Origin: Histoplasma ohiense
Lineage: Eukaryota; Ascomycota; Eurotiomycetes; Onygenales; Ajellomycetaceae
Direction of reading: 5' to 3'
Assembly (NCBI GenBank): GCA_017607445.1
Contig: JAEVHH010000002.1
Coordinates: 7,098,001 to 7,162,000 of the forward strand
Length of the DNA stretch: 64,000 nt
Of the stretch, positions 1-11,738 are shown piece after piece (the first letter of the stretch is position 1; each line of letters starts with the position of its first letter). The notes beneath the pieces were generated by a model, which worked only from the letters and a program-made list of their open reading frames with translations, was not told where the DNA came from and searched no databases. The translations under genes were made by a program, and so were the position numbers.

Positions 1-209
1 ACGCTACAACCAGAATAATTGACCCACCACAGCCTGTAGTGATTGTGGCGGTATTTACATGAAAGGTGATGTGTGAGAGTTGGGCTACAAGATATGCTGC
101 TCCTGTCTGCTAGAAGGCAGACAAGTTTGAACATGTCAAAAGAACTTCCAAAAAGGTTGAAACCATGATTAGCACACTGACAACGACTGAATAGTAATCG
201 GGGAATTTT

Positions 210-1853
210 TCAATCACGTTCAACTGCGCTCGATTGACGATTCCGTTTTTTATAAGACGATTCTCGTGAATTGCCGTGGATCTCCTGGGTCTGAGAGCCT
301 TGTCGTGTCCACTCAGGCGGGGCAGCTGAAGACTGCATTCCAGCTTCCTGCGTCCACGGATCACTCCGAATAGTAGTTTCCTGGACAACAGTAATTTCCT
401 TCTGGGTTGCATTTGTCCCGGTGCTAAGAATATACTCGTGGCTACCCCAGGCATTGGTGCCAGGAATGGAGAGCGGATGGCGGGCCTTTTTGCGACTCTC
501 TCGTACAGAACTTTGTTTGTTAGTCGAGCCCCCATAGGGGAGTGACTGTCGAGCGGAAGTGAATAGGACACTGAGCTTAGTGCCCCGCAAGAGCCCTAGC
601 ATCAAGGGCTGAATTATTGGGACGTTGGAAACGGCAATGGCGACGAATGTTTCGCCGCATGCCCATCTACTGCCTGAGACAGCCCCTTCAGGCCCAGACT
701 AAAAGCGACAAAAGAAGGAAGTTAGATCCTGGATTAGCTTTATGAAGGGAGCTGGCACGGAATTTCTCCCTTATTCTTTGTTTTATTTGGTCCATTTTAC
801 CCATTTCCCTTCTACGGGGTGGATTTACTGAAAGAATAGTCACGGTGCGGATAATGGCTGCTACCATCACGAAAGGGGCTCCGCTAAATAGTACCATCAA
901 CGTAAGCTTTTTGCGCAAGCTGATGTTTACCTTCCATAATAACTGTTACAGGAAATAACTAGACCGGTTGATTCGACTGGTTTTCCGATATGAAAGGTGA
1001 GAGATAGAAGGAAGACATGGGCTTACTGGAAGCGGGATGGAAAGTAGGTAAACATCAGTAAGAACATTAACTACAATCTTGGATATCGTTGGTTGACAAA
1101 TATCTACCATATAATGAATTAGCAAATCATTGTCTCTATGACTCTTCAAAAAGAGGAAAACTCACTGCCAGGGTCAGGGTTAATCTGCCAACATCTTTCT
1201 ATTGGCCGGCATGGGAAGACAAGGCATAAGGCGACCATAATGTATGTCAATCCCAGGATTACATACGAGAGGCGCACGCGATTCGGCAGGTCCATCAATC
1301 CACCCCTAAAAGGTATTGCATGGTTGTTAGCATTGCCATTGCCATCGTAGTTGAGACCCTACTGATCGGCTTGGATCCAACAATGGAAATCACGCACGTC
1401 AACCTGGAGTAGAAAATTGCGACGCAAAATTTCACGAGCCACAAGATGAGAGCATAAATCGACCAGCCAATGACTTGAATTTTGGATCCGGCGACTCATT
1501 TAGAAAATTCAGCAGAATTAGGATCCAAGGCTGCCCGTTCCTCAGGCGTCATATAACTGTATGTATGGCCATCATACGATGCTACCACGATATGTGCAGC
1601 GACTGTTTCAAGAGTAAAAACAATCTAGCGTTGGGAGGCAGATGGTTAGTTGTCAATTACATTCGCCTCTCGAAGTCGGATTTCATGCTCACGCAATCGA
1701 AATATGGTGATAACTTACCCCAGCCAACGGCATCAGATAATCATCGAGCTGGAAATTCGAAGGCCCAACAATGGACCATCGTGCGTACATCCGCACAAGG
1801 ATAAATGCGATGACGAGGGCAAGAAGAGTGAATCCTTCAACATCCGGGCTCAT
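210..1853 (-). pseudogene. Fungal rhodopsin-domain integral membrane protein, one nonsense codon
   Basis: Six exons fit exactly: 1853-1719, 1624-1398, 1305-1166, 1103-1027, 942-829 and 698-210, summing to 394 codons with canonical splice sites. The product would be a seven-helix fungal rhodopsin-domain (SAT5-like) membrane protein. Recognisable blocks are an N-terminal helix, then VAGSKIQVIGWSIYA, CQPTISKIVVNVLTDVYL, RKKLTLMVLFSG and GETFVAIAVSNVPII, followed by a polar cytoplasmic tail with ITVVQETTIRSD. The frame is interrupted only at 1498-1496, where a TGA stands where the family usually has Arg (CGA) just before VAGSK. I see no GT/AG pair that would skip it. The function of this family is largely unknown. 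I call it a recently inactivated gene. A sequencing error, or a strain carrying the intact allele, would reverse that. Confidence 0.8.
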
Positions 1854-2690
1854 TTTCAATTTCTGCAAATGGTAGCTCCGTGAAATAGGAGTGACACAAA
1901 AACTTGACCGAGAACAGTCTCAGCTGTAAATTTATTGATGAAAGTGATGCTCATGGCGCATGGCATTCGGTCGTTTTTGAAAGAGAGGAAAACTCGCTGA
2001 TCTCTCTCCTGGCTTTCGTGAGGGAAGGTTTCAATAATCAAGTATGCTAAATTGGTCTTTTTCCAGAGACCAAGCCAACCTTGATGTGAATTTCATTCCG
2101 GACACTTTCCACAAGAGCTTCTCCATGCTTCCTCATCAACAAGGACATTAACGCTTTCCAGGACTGATCAGCGTTTGTCATCGCTGAGTGGGGGTTTTGA
2201 AACAAGTCGGAGGCGCCTTCAAACTAATGTCAATTAGGGAGATTGATGGCTTGGAAAGGACATCAATTTTCACAGGAAGAACATGAAGAAATCGAAGAAT
2301 CAGCTCCTGAAGTTTGGAGCACCGGGGAGCAACCATGAAGTCTTAAGTTTAGCCAACCGCCACTCCACTGGGAAAAGCTCTGCACTACCTCGTTGGTGGA
2401 GGATTAACAATCCATGCCAACGAAAGCTAATATGAAAATCCCTCCTTCCTTACGTCCTCCTCATTGATCAAGCATCGCCCTGCCGCAAACATACTTGCAT
2501 GGTTGATTCCTGTGGGCTCTCAAGAGGCTCTGGCATGCGCTTGAGCTTTCCTGTCCTGATGCCCCGACAAACTTAATCGGAGCTCCCAGGAGTATTCTTT
2601 GTAATCGCAATTGTCAGCTAGCCTGAAAAAGCTTTGGGGTATGTTAGCTCGTGTTCTCGTAATTGAGATCCCGCTTGGGGAGGAGTGACG
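1854..2690. other. Intergenic, no gene seen
   Basis: This is the upstream side of the rhodopsin-like relic. Only short, unconvincing ORFs are present, and I recognise no RNA gene or repeat. Confidence 0.5.
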
Positions 2691-2699
2691 CCACACACC

Positions 2700-3160
2700 A
2701 ATTAAATATTCTTAAATATAAGATCTTGAGTCTCTATTTTCCATTACACCGCTACTTTGGAAGCTTCCAAATGGCTTTCGAACCGATGGTAGGCATTTTT
2801 GATTTCTCTGGCGTGCTAGTGACTGTACTGATATTGTCGGTGCTCATAGGAGGAAACTAATACGTACCGCATCAAAACATACCCCCGCTTTGATCCAATA
2901 ATGCGGCAAAATCTTCCAAAGAATCGAATCGTGAGATTCGGCACCAATGACGATAGCTCCCAGGGTGACCTCCAGCCCCTCGAAGCTGAACTTCTTCGGG
3001 CCCACTTTGCTGTCGCAGAGATACTTCGTGCGTCAGGAATGGGAGCTGATATTGAGAAAGTGATGGATGATATCGAATACATTGGATGCCTTGTGGAAGA
3101 TGGGTCCACCGATGTTGGTCGGATACTAGATCTTGCTCGCGCTTTTGTTCCTACCAGAAT
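2700..3160 (+). pseudogene. HNH-type fungal protein, C-terminal half, inverted relative to the N-terminal half
   Basis: The + strand carries a recognisable tail of the fungal HNH-nuclease family. It has an LHRYFGSFQMAFEPM block (about 2741-2786), then NTYRIKTYPRFDPI (about 2862-2903), LPKNRIVRF, ELLRAHFAVAEILRASGMG and EDGSTDVGRIL. The reading frame changes between the first block and NTYRIKTY, and the part before 2740 is AT-rich and decayed. The matching N-terminal half lies head-on at 3180-3747 on the opposite strand. The breakpoint falls at about 3153-3185. Family assignment is from motif memory and should be tested by search. Confidence 0.6.
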
Positions 3161-3179
3161 CTTTGAACAGCTGCTCGTT

Positions 3180-3747
3180 AGGGGATCCCATTGTCTCCCA
3201 ATGGTTACCATCCATAAGTTTTGTGACAAGACATAAGTAGCCATCTCCCGCTTCAAACAATCGTCACGAAATCGCTTTTCACGGGCAAGCGGGGAGGGGA
3301 GTTTCGCTGCCACTGATTCGCGACTTTCCACACGCTTTAAATGGGGAGAGCTGACAACGGAGGACACACGGCTTGACGATTTCACTGGCAGTTATCAGTA
3401 ACCGAATAGTATAGTGACATAACTCTAGCGTACTTGTATGTATTACTGTAAATTCACTTACTGGGAATGAGAAGTCCAGTGCGTAGATTTTCAAAGACTT
3501 CAAACAACTTGTCGTGATCGTTGCCACACCGTAAAATGCCATTTGCGATTCTAGTGGCGCCTTCTTGGGGTAAAAAAATGTCAAGGAATGCATTTAAGCA
3601 TTTGGCCAGCTTTTCGTCCCGGTGCCCTCTTGAAGGGGTGTATGCCTCGATTATACACTTCGCACTGTCGTTGGTCTGAGCTGTCACCAAGATTTTCGGT
3701 TCAGATGGTGGTTTGTGAGTCTCTTCGACTGGGATGCTGTGAGGTCT
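3180..3747 (-). pseudogene. HNH-type fungal protein, N-terminal half with frameshift
   Basis: Reading the minus strand gives a coherent stretch with EAYTPSRGHRDEKLAK, ILRCGNDHDKLFEVFENL and RTGLLIP. An intact 77-bp intron follows (3461-3385, GTAAGT...CCAG), then HLKRVESRESVAAKLPSP and REKRFRDDCLKR. At 3244-3250 the frame breaks: two extra bases in GCGGGAGATGGC separate CLKR from DGYLCLVTKLMDGNHWE, the expected start of the HNH core. Beyond about 3185 the homology stops, and the family's C-terminal half appears on the other strand. The catalytic middle is missing or decayed, so this cannot encode an active protein. Upstream continuation to about 3960 is possible but unclear. Confidence 0.6.
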
Positions 3748-4270
3748 TCGGAAGCATTTCGGCGGTTGGATTGGATGTATAATTTTTGATGAAGTTACTA
3801 CGTATGCTCTGTTTTCTGTGATACGCCGAATATACGCACGCCGTCTGGCTCGGGTTAGGATCCATGAGGGGGGAATTTTTGGGTGGGCGGGGCAACTTGC
3901 CGTCCAATGCATTGAATTGCTTTGACGATTGCTGTAGAGCAAGGCGGGGAGAATAAGCATATGTTCTCAATATACAACGGTAAATGGAGTCCGCAGGGAA
4001 CTTCTCAGAACAGCAGTACCATGATAGGCTGGAGCGGTCTTCTCATGTGCAAAAGGCCAACGGCCCAACGCTGGCCCCCTCGGCATCCCGTTTCCCCACA
4101 TGAGAACCCGCTGTAAACTGTGTGCGTGGATGCCAGATTGCTAAAGACTAGAGAACGCCTCAGCGACCACAGCTGGTCTTCAATGATCAAACTCCTCAAG
4201 CAACAAATCTTATATACATTCCAAAAAGGAAAGAAAAGATAAAGAAATTGGGGTGTTTCGGGGTGAAGTT

Positions 4271-6116
4271 ATGGCACCCGTTTTTGACTTCATCGTGGTT
4301 GGCAGTAATATTACCAATTCAAGCCTCTGGTAACTAGTTAACAGTTTGAGTTGAAATCGGGAAACGTAGGTGGCCCCGGCTGGCAGCGCTGTTGCATCTG
4401 GGCTTGCTCGTGCTCGTGCGAATCCACTTCTCGAAGCAGGCGATAATCTCGAGGATAGGAACCTACGCGTCGTTGGGCAACGATGGTTGACCTTTCAAAA
4501 CAAGAATATGAACTGGGGTTATAAAACTGTACCCCAGGAGTACTGCAATAACCGCGAACTCGATTACTCTCGTGGACGCGGGGTCGGAGGCTCCAGCGCC
4601 ATCAACTTTGGTGTCTACAGCCTTGGTGCCCGAGATGACCACGATGAATGGGAGAAGATCGTAGGTGATGATGCCTTTAACTGGGATCACATCCACGCCC
4701 GATTTAAGGAGCTTGAGACGTTCCACGGTGAGGTTCCAGCCGGAGTTGATAAAAAATACGCTGCTCCAAAAGCTGCGGACCATGGCACAACGGGTCCCCT
4801 CCACGTCGGATAAATATGCTGCAGAATGGGAGAAGGATCTTGTGCCCACGCTTGACATTTTCTGAACAGGCTGGATTTCCACTCAACCCAGACCACAACT
4901 CTGGTAATCCAATTGGGATGTCTGTGCTGATCAATTCGGCACATAAGGGTCTGCGATCCACCGCAAAAGATTTATTAAAACTCCAGGCACAGAACCTGAC
5001 AATAATCGCTAATTCACCTGTCCCGTGTCTCCTTTTAGAGGACAAAAAGGCAGACAGGAGTAGTGGCGAATGGCACCCGATGTAAGAACCTGCTCTGTGG
5101 AATTCTTGGTTCCCAAATAAACACAGCTACGCACCAGCTCATGAGCTAAATAACGTTAGCTAGACCTGGCCTCTAAAGAGGTCATCCTCTCAGCAGGCGC
5201 ACTGGACACGCCGAAGATTCTGATGCATTCAGGTATCGGCCCAAAGGGGCAATTGGAAAAATTCGATATTCCCGTCGTGCTTGATGCTCCTGCCTTCGGC
5301 CAAGGTCTTCGAGATCACTACTTCATTCCACTCATCAACACTGTGGCTAGCACCAATAATGATCGACGAGCTTTCTACGGCGATAAAAAAGTCATGGACG
5401 AAGCCTTGGAACAATGGAAGCGCGATGCCACGGGCCCGTGGTTCAAATTCTCCTGCGAATGCGGCATAGGTTGGTTCAAGATCGACGGACTCACGCAGAC
5501 GAAGGAGTTCGAAGATCCCCCCCTCTGAGGAGCAGGAGTACCTTCAAAAAGAAACCGTCCCGCATTACGAAATCTTCACTCACTTTCCCATCCATTGGTT
5601 CGTCCTGGATTTCCCAGACTCGGCTCTCGATTATACCTGTCTGCTTGTTTTCCTGTACAATGCCCAGGCCCGTTGCGAGGTTACATTGCTATCTTCGGAT
5701 CCAAACGAGCCTCTGCGCATGGATCCAAAATTCCTCTCCCATCCCTTTGATCGTCGTGCCGCAGTTGATTCACTCCGTGATGCATTCCGCATTGCAAAAC
5801 ATCTTGCTTATATCAAGGATAAGTTGGCGGAGTTAGCTGCGCCCAAATCCACCTCTGACGAGGATCTCTTGGAATATTGGAAGCAGAATATCTTGTCCAT
5901 CTGGCATATGATATGTACCGCCAAGATGGGCAAGGCTGGAGATGCCGATGCAGTTGTCGATTGTGATTTTCCGCGTCATGGGTATCGATGGTCTTCGCGT
6001 GGCAGATATGAGTGTGATCCCTGTGTTAGTGAGCGGGCATATCCAAGCCGCAGCGTATGTGACTGGTGGGTGATACTTGCGCGGAAAAGCTCATCAAAGA
6101 ATATAATCTTGCATGA
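4271..6116 (+). pseudogene. GMC-family FAD oxidoreductase, multiply frameshifted
   Basis: The first ATG (4271) opens MAPVFDFIVVGS, the FAD-binding start of glucose-methanol-choline oxidoreductases. After a short intron it continues with GPAGSAVASGLARA and the GMC signature region RGRGVGGSSAINF. The frame shifts after GPLHVG (about 4811) and again after LVPTLDIF (about 4862). HSGIGPKGQLEKFDIPVV (5226 on) is the second GMC signature block. Another shift follows near 5525. The substrate-domain end is out of frame around 5960-6116, where the GIDGLRVADMSVIPVLVSGH and AEKLIKEYNLA tail can still be read across two frames. At least four lesions make it non-functional. The original substrate (alcohol, choline or sugar) cannot be told. 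Confidence 0.85.
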
Positions 6117-6828
6117 GAAGTCAATGAAAATATATTGGCTAAGGTGGGGTTAGCTCCCCTTGTTACTTCCATCGGTAATGAGCTGTGTGGTTATTGATTG
6201 ACACTGACCTATGAGCTACATCTCTCGGGCTGAGCTCCTGGATACGTTGGATATTCATACTGTCACCATATGTTGTTGGTCGTAGGGGCCAGTAAATGAC
6301 GCAAAAAAGCGTTACAAACGTATTGATAAAAACAAAACTAATCTGATCAAGCTGTTATGTAAAACTTCATTTACGCATATGGCACAACGACAAAAGAAAC
6401 CTAAAGGTTTTAATATGCGATTCATCTTCATGTTTCCCTTTTGTCTTCTGTGTATGCTCTTTCTAGCTCGAACCCTTTAAAAAATGAAAATAAAATTCAT
6501 AAACGAAGAACGTGTATTTTGCGTTAATGTACGGAGGTTTGGAACTTAAAGTCCTTTCACGTACTAAAAATTCAAATGGAAATCTCAATACTGGAGATCA
6601 AATGAATCTGATCCTCACAGCAAAAGTTATGGGACCTTGATGCCTAACTTGACAGCTAAGCTTTACGCATCAAACCTCTAAATTGACCCCCAACATGTTT
6701 GGAGAGCTTGGTATCTGATTGATACCATGTTATCGCGCGTGTTAGGACTTTTGTTCCACACCTCTGTATAGACAGACGTCTTAGACCGAGGTCTTGAAAG
6801 TATTTTCCAATCTCTTGCTCCAACCACA
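6117..6828. other. Intergenic between GMC relic and ABC transporter 3' end
   Basis: AT-rich sequence with no ORF of note, probably the 3' UTR and flank of the ABC transporter. It contains GGACTTTTGTTCCACACC near 6745, which recurs near 16420. Confidence 0.4.
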
Positions 6829-9800
6829 CTATGTCATTCCCTCAAAAATAATCTGCTCCAGAACCTTGCGTTCTCCACTCTCTTCCACCAATCCCCTAAA
6901 CACACCATTTTCAATCTTCATCAAATTTTTAGGTGTCCCAAATTCCACCGCCTTACCAGCATCCATGACCAAGATACGGTCAAAATCGGCAATAGTGCTG
7001 AGTCGATGTGCGATGACGAGTAATGTTGATGAGTTGCGTCCAAACTCAGAGCGGATGGAACGCTGGATTAACGCGTCAGTGGCCATGTCAACCGCTGATG
7101 TGGCTTCATCGAGGACCATAATTTTCGGTTGTGAAACAATTGCACGGGCAAGGCAGAGGAGTTGCCGCTGGCCTTGAGAAAGGTTCAGCCCACCCTCGGA
7201 GATGGTGGACTCTAGCTTGTCAAAGATGTTTGTGTTAGCTGTGGCTGCAGCAGTTGAGCTGGACTCTCCACTGATTAGTGTTGGAGTGGTCGACCCTGTG
7301 CTGGTTTGAGGAGGCGATGGGGATGAGCAGGGCTGAGTAGGCGTGGCTGTTTCGCCGATGGAGTTGGAAACAAGATGCACACGTTCTAAAGCGTCGCGCA
7401 GCTGACTGTCGCTAAATTCATCAAACGGATCTAGGTTTGACCTGATCGTTCCGGAAAATAAAACAGGGTCCTGAGGTATGATGGCAAGCCGACTTCTGAG
7501 ATCGTGGAGCTTAATCTTGGATACATCAATACCGTCGACGTGAATAGTTCCTCCACGCGCTTCTAGGAAACGGAAAAGCGCTAGAGTCAGCGAGGATTTG
7601 CCTGCCCCTGTACGGCCCACAACGCCAACGCGCTGATTTTTTTCTACCTTGAACGATAAACCTTTGAGGACTGGAGGCAAGTCAGGAGCATAGGCAACCA
7701 CAAGGTCTGAAACTTCAAGTCGACCTTCAGTAGGCCAGGCAGCAGGTGCAGTTAAACCGTCTTGAGGTTCGGTACCAATTTCAGAATACTCAATTACCCT
7801 TTCTGTGGCATTCATGTTCAGTTCAATATTTGTATATTCACGCAATCCATGCGAGATCGCGTTGGTATATTGCATAGCAAAACTGAGTGCAAAACCAGCC
7901 AACGACGCATCGATGCCCTTCATGTATACCACAAGTGCTGCAGTAGTAACAGCAAAAATGGACCCAATAGTACTCATGCGGAAACCAAGCCATCTGTTGA
8001 AGAGCCATAAATGCCAGAAAGCTTGGGCATGTCGATCAATCTTCGTGAACATTCGGTCAATGTAGGTTGGGACCTTTCCAAAGGCGCGGATTGTTGACAA
8101 TCCGGTCAGAGCAGTCCCAAATTGTTCGTATACTGGGCTTTTCACGATGCTCTCTAAGCGTTTGATTTCCCGAGCGCCATCAAGGTAGTAGAGTGAATAA
8201 TATAAACTAATCCCAAGGAGACCAATGGCGAACAGGATAAGGATAGGCGAGACAAGCAATCCGGCAGCCATAATGCCAAAGATCTGAAGGATGTGGTAAA
8301 GCATTAAGCTAAAGTCACTACCAAGTCGAGAATCGATCATGTTGAAATCTGCGGTAAAGCGGTTTAGGATTCGTCCAACAGGTATCGTGTCAAGCCAACG
8401 CAGCGGTGCTCTCAACACGGCGTAAGTAAGCCGATCAAATAGGTTACGAGAAGCGTTAATGGCTGCATTGAAAAAGAGACCGTATCTCAGCGGACCTAGA
8501 ACACATGTTACGAGGGATAATCCAACATAAATTCCCAAGTAAAACAAAAGGGAGGAATTTGGCGATTCCGGATCGCTCTTATTCACGATGTGCGTCATTA
8601 TAAAGAGTTTGGTATCCGTCGCAGAACCGCTTGACGATCGAGTCCAGATACTTATCCACCATGACTAGTAATAAGTTAGTGAAAACAGTCGCTTTCCCAA
8701 GGAATCAAATAATTAGGCATGCAACATACCCGTCCAACCGTGAGAGTAATATAAGTCAAAAATGCTAAAGCAACTAAAAGCCAATACCACATGCTTCCTC
8801 CACTCTTGAAATACGTTATATAGTGAGCCAGTTTAACCGAGCCAGTTTCACGCCATTCATCTTGCTGGAACTTAGCAGGGGCGCGTTTTCTTTCAACAGA
8901 AACGTCACTTGTCACTCTATTTGTTTGTGTCTGGGATCCACGAGATAGGACTTTCTGTAAGCCAGCCTCGCTCGGATCAAGAGCATCAATGTCGTCCTCA
9001 ACTTCATCACTTTGTCTTGCTGCATCATTAGCCTTGTCAGCTAAAATCTCTGTTAGCTCTCCAGTTCTCCTCAATTCATCCACAGTCCCGGCATGCCCAA
9101 CCGTGCCATTTTGAAGGTATACAGAGTAATCCGTTTCACCAAGGCACAGAGCCACATGATGAGTAACTAGTATCCGCGTTCTCCCTCGACCAAGTTCCCC
9201 TGTGAGGGCATGTACATGAAGATGTCGTCCTGTGTGGGCATCCAATGCACTAAACAAATCATCCATGATAAGAATACCAGCGCGAGAATAAAGGGCTCTT
9301 GCAAATGATATCCGCCATTTCTGGCCTCCACTGAGATTTATCCCATTAGAGCCTATGTCCGTGAGTTCCCCATCAGGTAACATATCGAGATCTTTCTCTA
9401 AAGCGCAGGCGAATAGAACTTGATGATATCTATCTTGGTCGAATGGAAGTCCGAACAAAATATTATCTTTAATGGTGGCATTTTCAATCCATGGTATTTG
9501 AGCCACATAGGCAATTGCTGAGTCGATAATCCAGTTTTCCTTGTTCGCATATTCGTTAAATGTCTCTTCAGGAGGTGGAGCTACCGGAACGCGAACAATG
9601 CCGGCTAGGATATCAGATTCGCCAAGGATAGATGCGATGAGCAAGCTTTTACCAGATCCCGTTTTACCAGAAATAACACTGAAACCTTTGGGTGGGAAGT
9701 TTAGACTGATGTCCTGAAGCCTGAATCTACCATCCGTTTCGTTGGGGTCTTCCACTGGCCAAGAAATTGTTGCCTTCTCAAAGCAGATTTTATCGGAGGG

Positions 9801-11738
9801 AAGTGTATTGTGGCCTTTCTCTGCAGAGGTCAAGTATTTTTCAATTCTTTCGGCGCTCACCCAACATTCGATGAAATCCGTTATTAGCTCAGGCAGAATT
9901 GCAAGTGTTAGCTCCAGAGACGAGAAAATGGACACCGTTGTAAAGGCAACCGATGCGGATAACTCGCCATATAACAGATAATAGACTCCGAGAGACACGG
10001 CCGAAAGCATCACCGGACCCAAGATCCAAATACCGATAAGGACGATGTCACAACGAAACACCGTCCACTGGGCATGCAGCTCCGCCTTCCGCAGATCTCC
10101 AATTTTACGTTGCCACTGGTTCTCGAGAGCCGAAAATTTAATTTGGCGGATTCCATGAAGGACTTCAGTGATAACAGCCATTTTCTGGTCACGGAGTTTC
10201 ATCAAAGAAATTTGGCTCCCCGTGTATTTGTTTGAGACGTAAATATTGACCGGAGTCACCACTACTGAGACCAAAAGTCCCGAGCAAAGACTTTTCCAAC
10301 CTATCAGAAGCCCCAAGAATGTGAAGGCAGTTGCAAGTTCAACAATGGTTGACGGAATGAAATAGTTGTAAGCAGCAAAATCGGAAACTCGCTTTGCATC
10401 AACGGCGATAAGGTTGATAGTACCTTGATTAGTCTTCTGATTATCGTCTTCGTCATCGGTATCATCTTTTGCCAGCTGATTGATGTTTCGGTCTGAGGTC
10501 TGGTCGTCTGTGCTACTCGGCATTTGTCTTCCTTTCACATTCTTTCGACGCATTGCCTTCGTAAATACTACCGCCGCTATCTGTTCGTAGACAGGGATGC
10601 ATAGTTTCGAGAACGAGATCCAGTATAGCCATGACTCAATTGTAGAATAAATTACTGTCGACATTCCCAGAGCGAAGACAAATGCCCACGTTTCCGAAGG
10701 ATTCCATTCGCCACGACTGCGTGCCTCCAGCGCTCGAAGGATATGAAGTAGGCAAAACTGGGGGGCAAAATTCAGGAAAGAGGCAATAACGACCAACACA
10801 AACTGCAGAACCAGAGGTGAAAGATAGATATTTACCAACACCTTCCAGAGACGGGGGGACTTGTGTTTCGTCTGGTCGAATGATTCGAGAAGAGATCTGG
10901 CACGAGTAGCGTAATCTAGCTCAGGAAGATATTCAACGTCCAGTTTTCTAGTTCGCCGTATATTTTTGAGCAATTCGCTGGGCCAGCTAAAGGTTAAACG
11001 GCGAAGCCAAGACGTTGTATACTGGGCATCCACAACCTTCCCGTTCCTAAAAACGTCCGGCCGACGGGGGAGAAGGGCCGAGATGCAGGCGCAGACGAAG
11101 GCAACCACAAATTGAACTGATATCAGAGTGTCGTGAACGTTCTTCAGAGCGAGAAAATCAGAGTAGGGGTAGACGAAAAATTTCTGAACAGTAATAACCG
11201 CTATATAAACGATGGTTGACATCGAGATATAGAGTCCGATAGTGAATTTTTTGATCGGAGACGGTTCAACAAGAAGCGCAGTTGCGTTCAGGACAACAAA
11301 AACCTAATAATCTAAGTCAGTGCGGGACGATTCGAAGAATTACAGAAAAATATATGAAATTCATACCCAGATCGAAAATTGAAGCCATGGCTCAATCATG
11401 CGAGATTGGTCCTCCGAAATAATTGACAAGATAGACTGTGCCAAAGATACTAGGAGGCCAGTAATAGAAAGACATATTAACGACACGCAGTGAAATTTTT
11501 GTGAAAATTTTTGGGTGGACTCTTCTGTAGCAGCTCCGTCTTGATCTTGATATACATCCTGAAGAACGATCTGTCCGACTCGATTTCTAATGGACAGCCG
11601 GGCCGACAGTGCCAGCAGGCCAGAAATTGTACAGAAAGCAACAGCAATTAGGCCAGTGGTTCCAATCAGAAGAGAGGCAGTCTGTTTCTCGATCATGATG
11701 GCCAATATGTTATTAAGAAAAATGCCGTTTTCTTTCAT
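6829..11738 (-). CDS. ABCC/MRP-type ABC transporter (Ybt1/bile-acid-transporter-like)
   Basis: Exons 11738-11367, 11303-8730 and 8664-6829 join in frame to about 1593 residues. The organisation is that of full-length ABCC exporters: an N-terminal TMD0-like region with several hydrophobic helices, TMD1, NBD1, TMD2, NBD2. NBD1 (about residue 640 on) has Walker A GKTGSGKS, signature [10 protein letters not shown] and Walker B LIMDD, where the usual catalytic Glu is Asp, as is common in ABCC NBD1. NBD2 has Walker [10 protein letters not shown], signature LSQGQRQ and a complete VLDEATS, so hydrolysis is expected there. A Ser/Thr/Pro-rich insert of about 40 residues sits just before the NBD2 signature. 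The family moves conjugates or bile-acid-like anions across the vacuolar or plasma membrane. The frame stays open upstream of 11738 without an ATG, so an extra 5' exon is possible. Confidence 0.9.

Noticed and set aside
2816..3385. 189-residue minus-strand ORF
   Set aside because: It mixes a real piece (HLKRVESRESVAAK...) with out-of-frame antisense of the inverted C-terminal half. Described as two pseudogene pieces instead.
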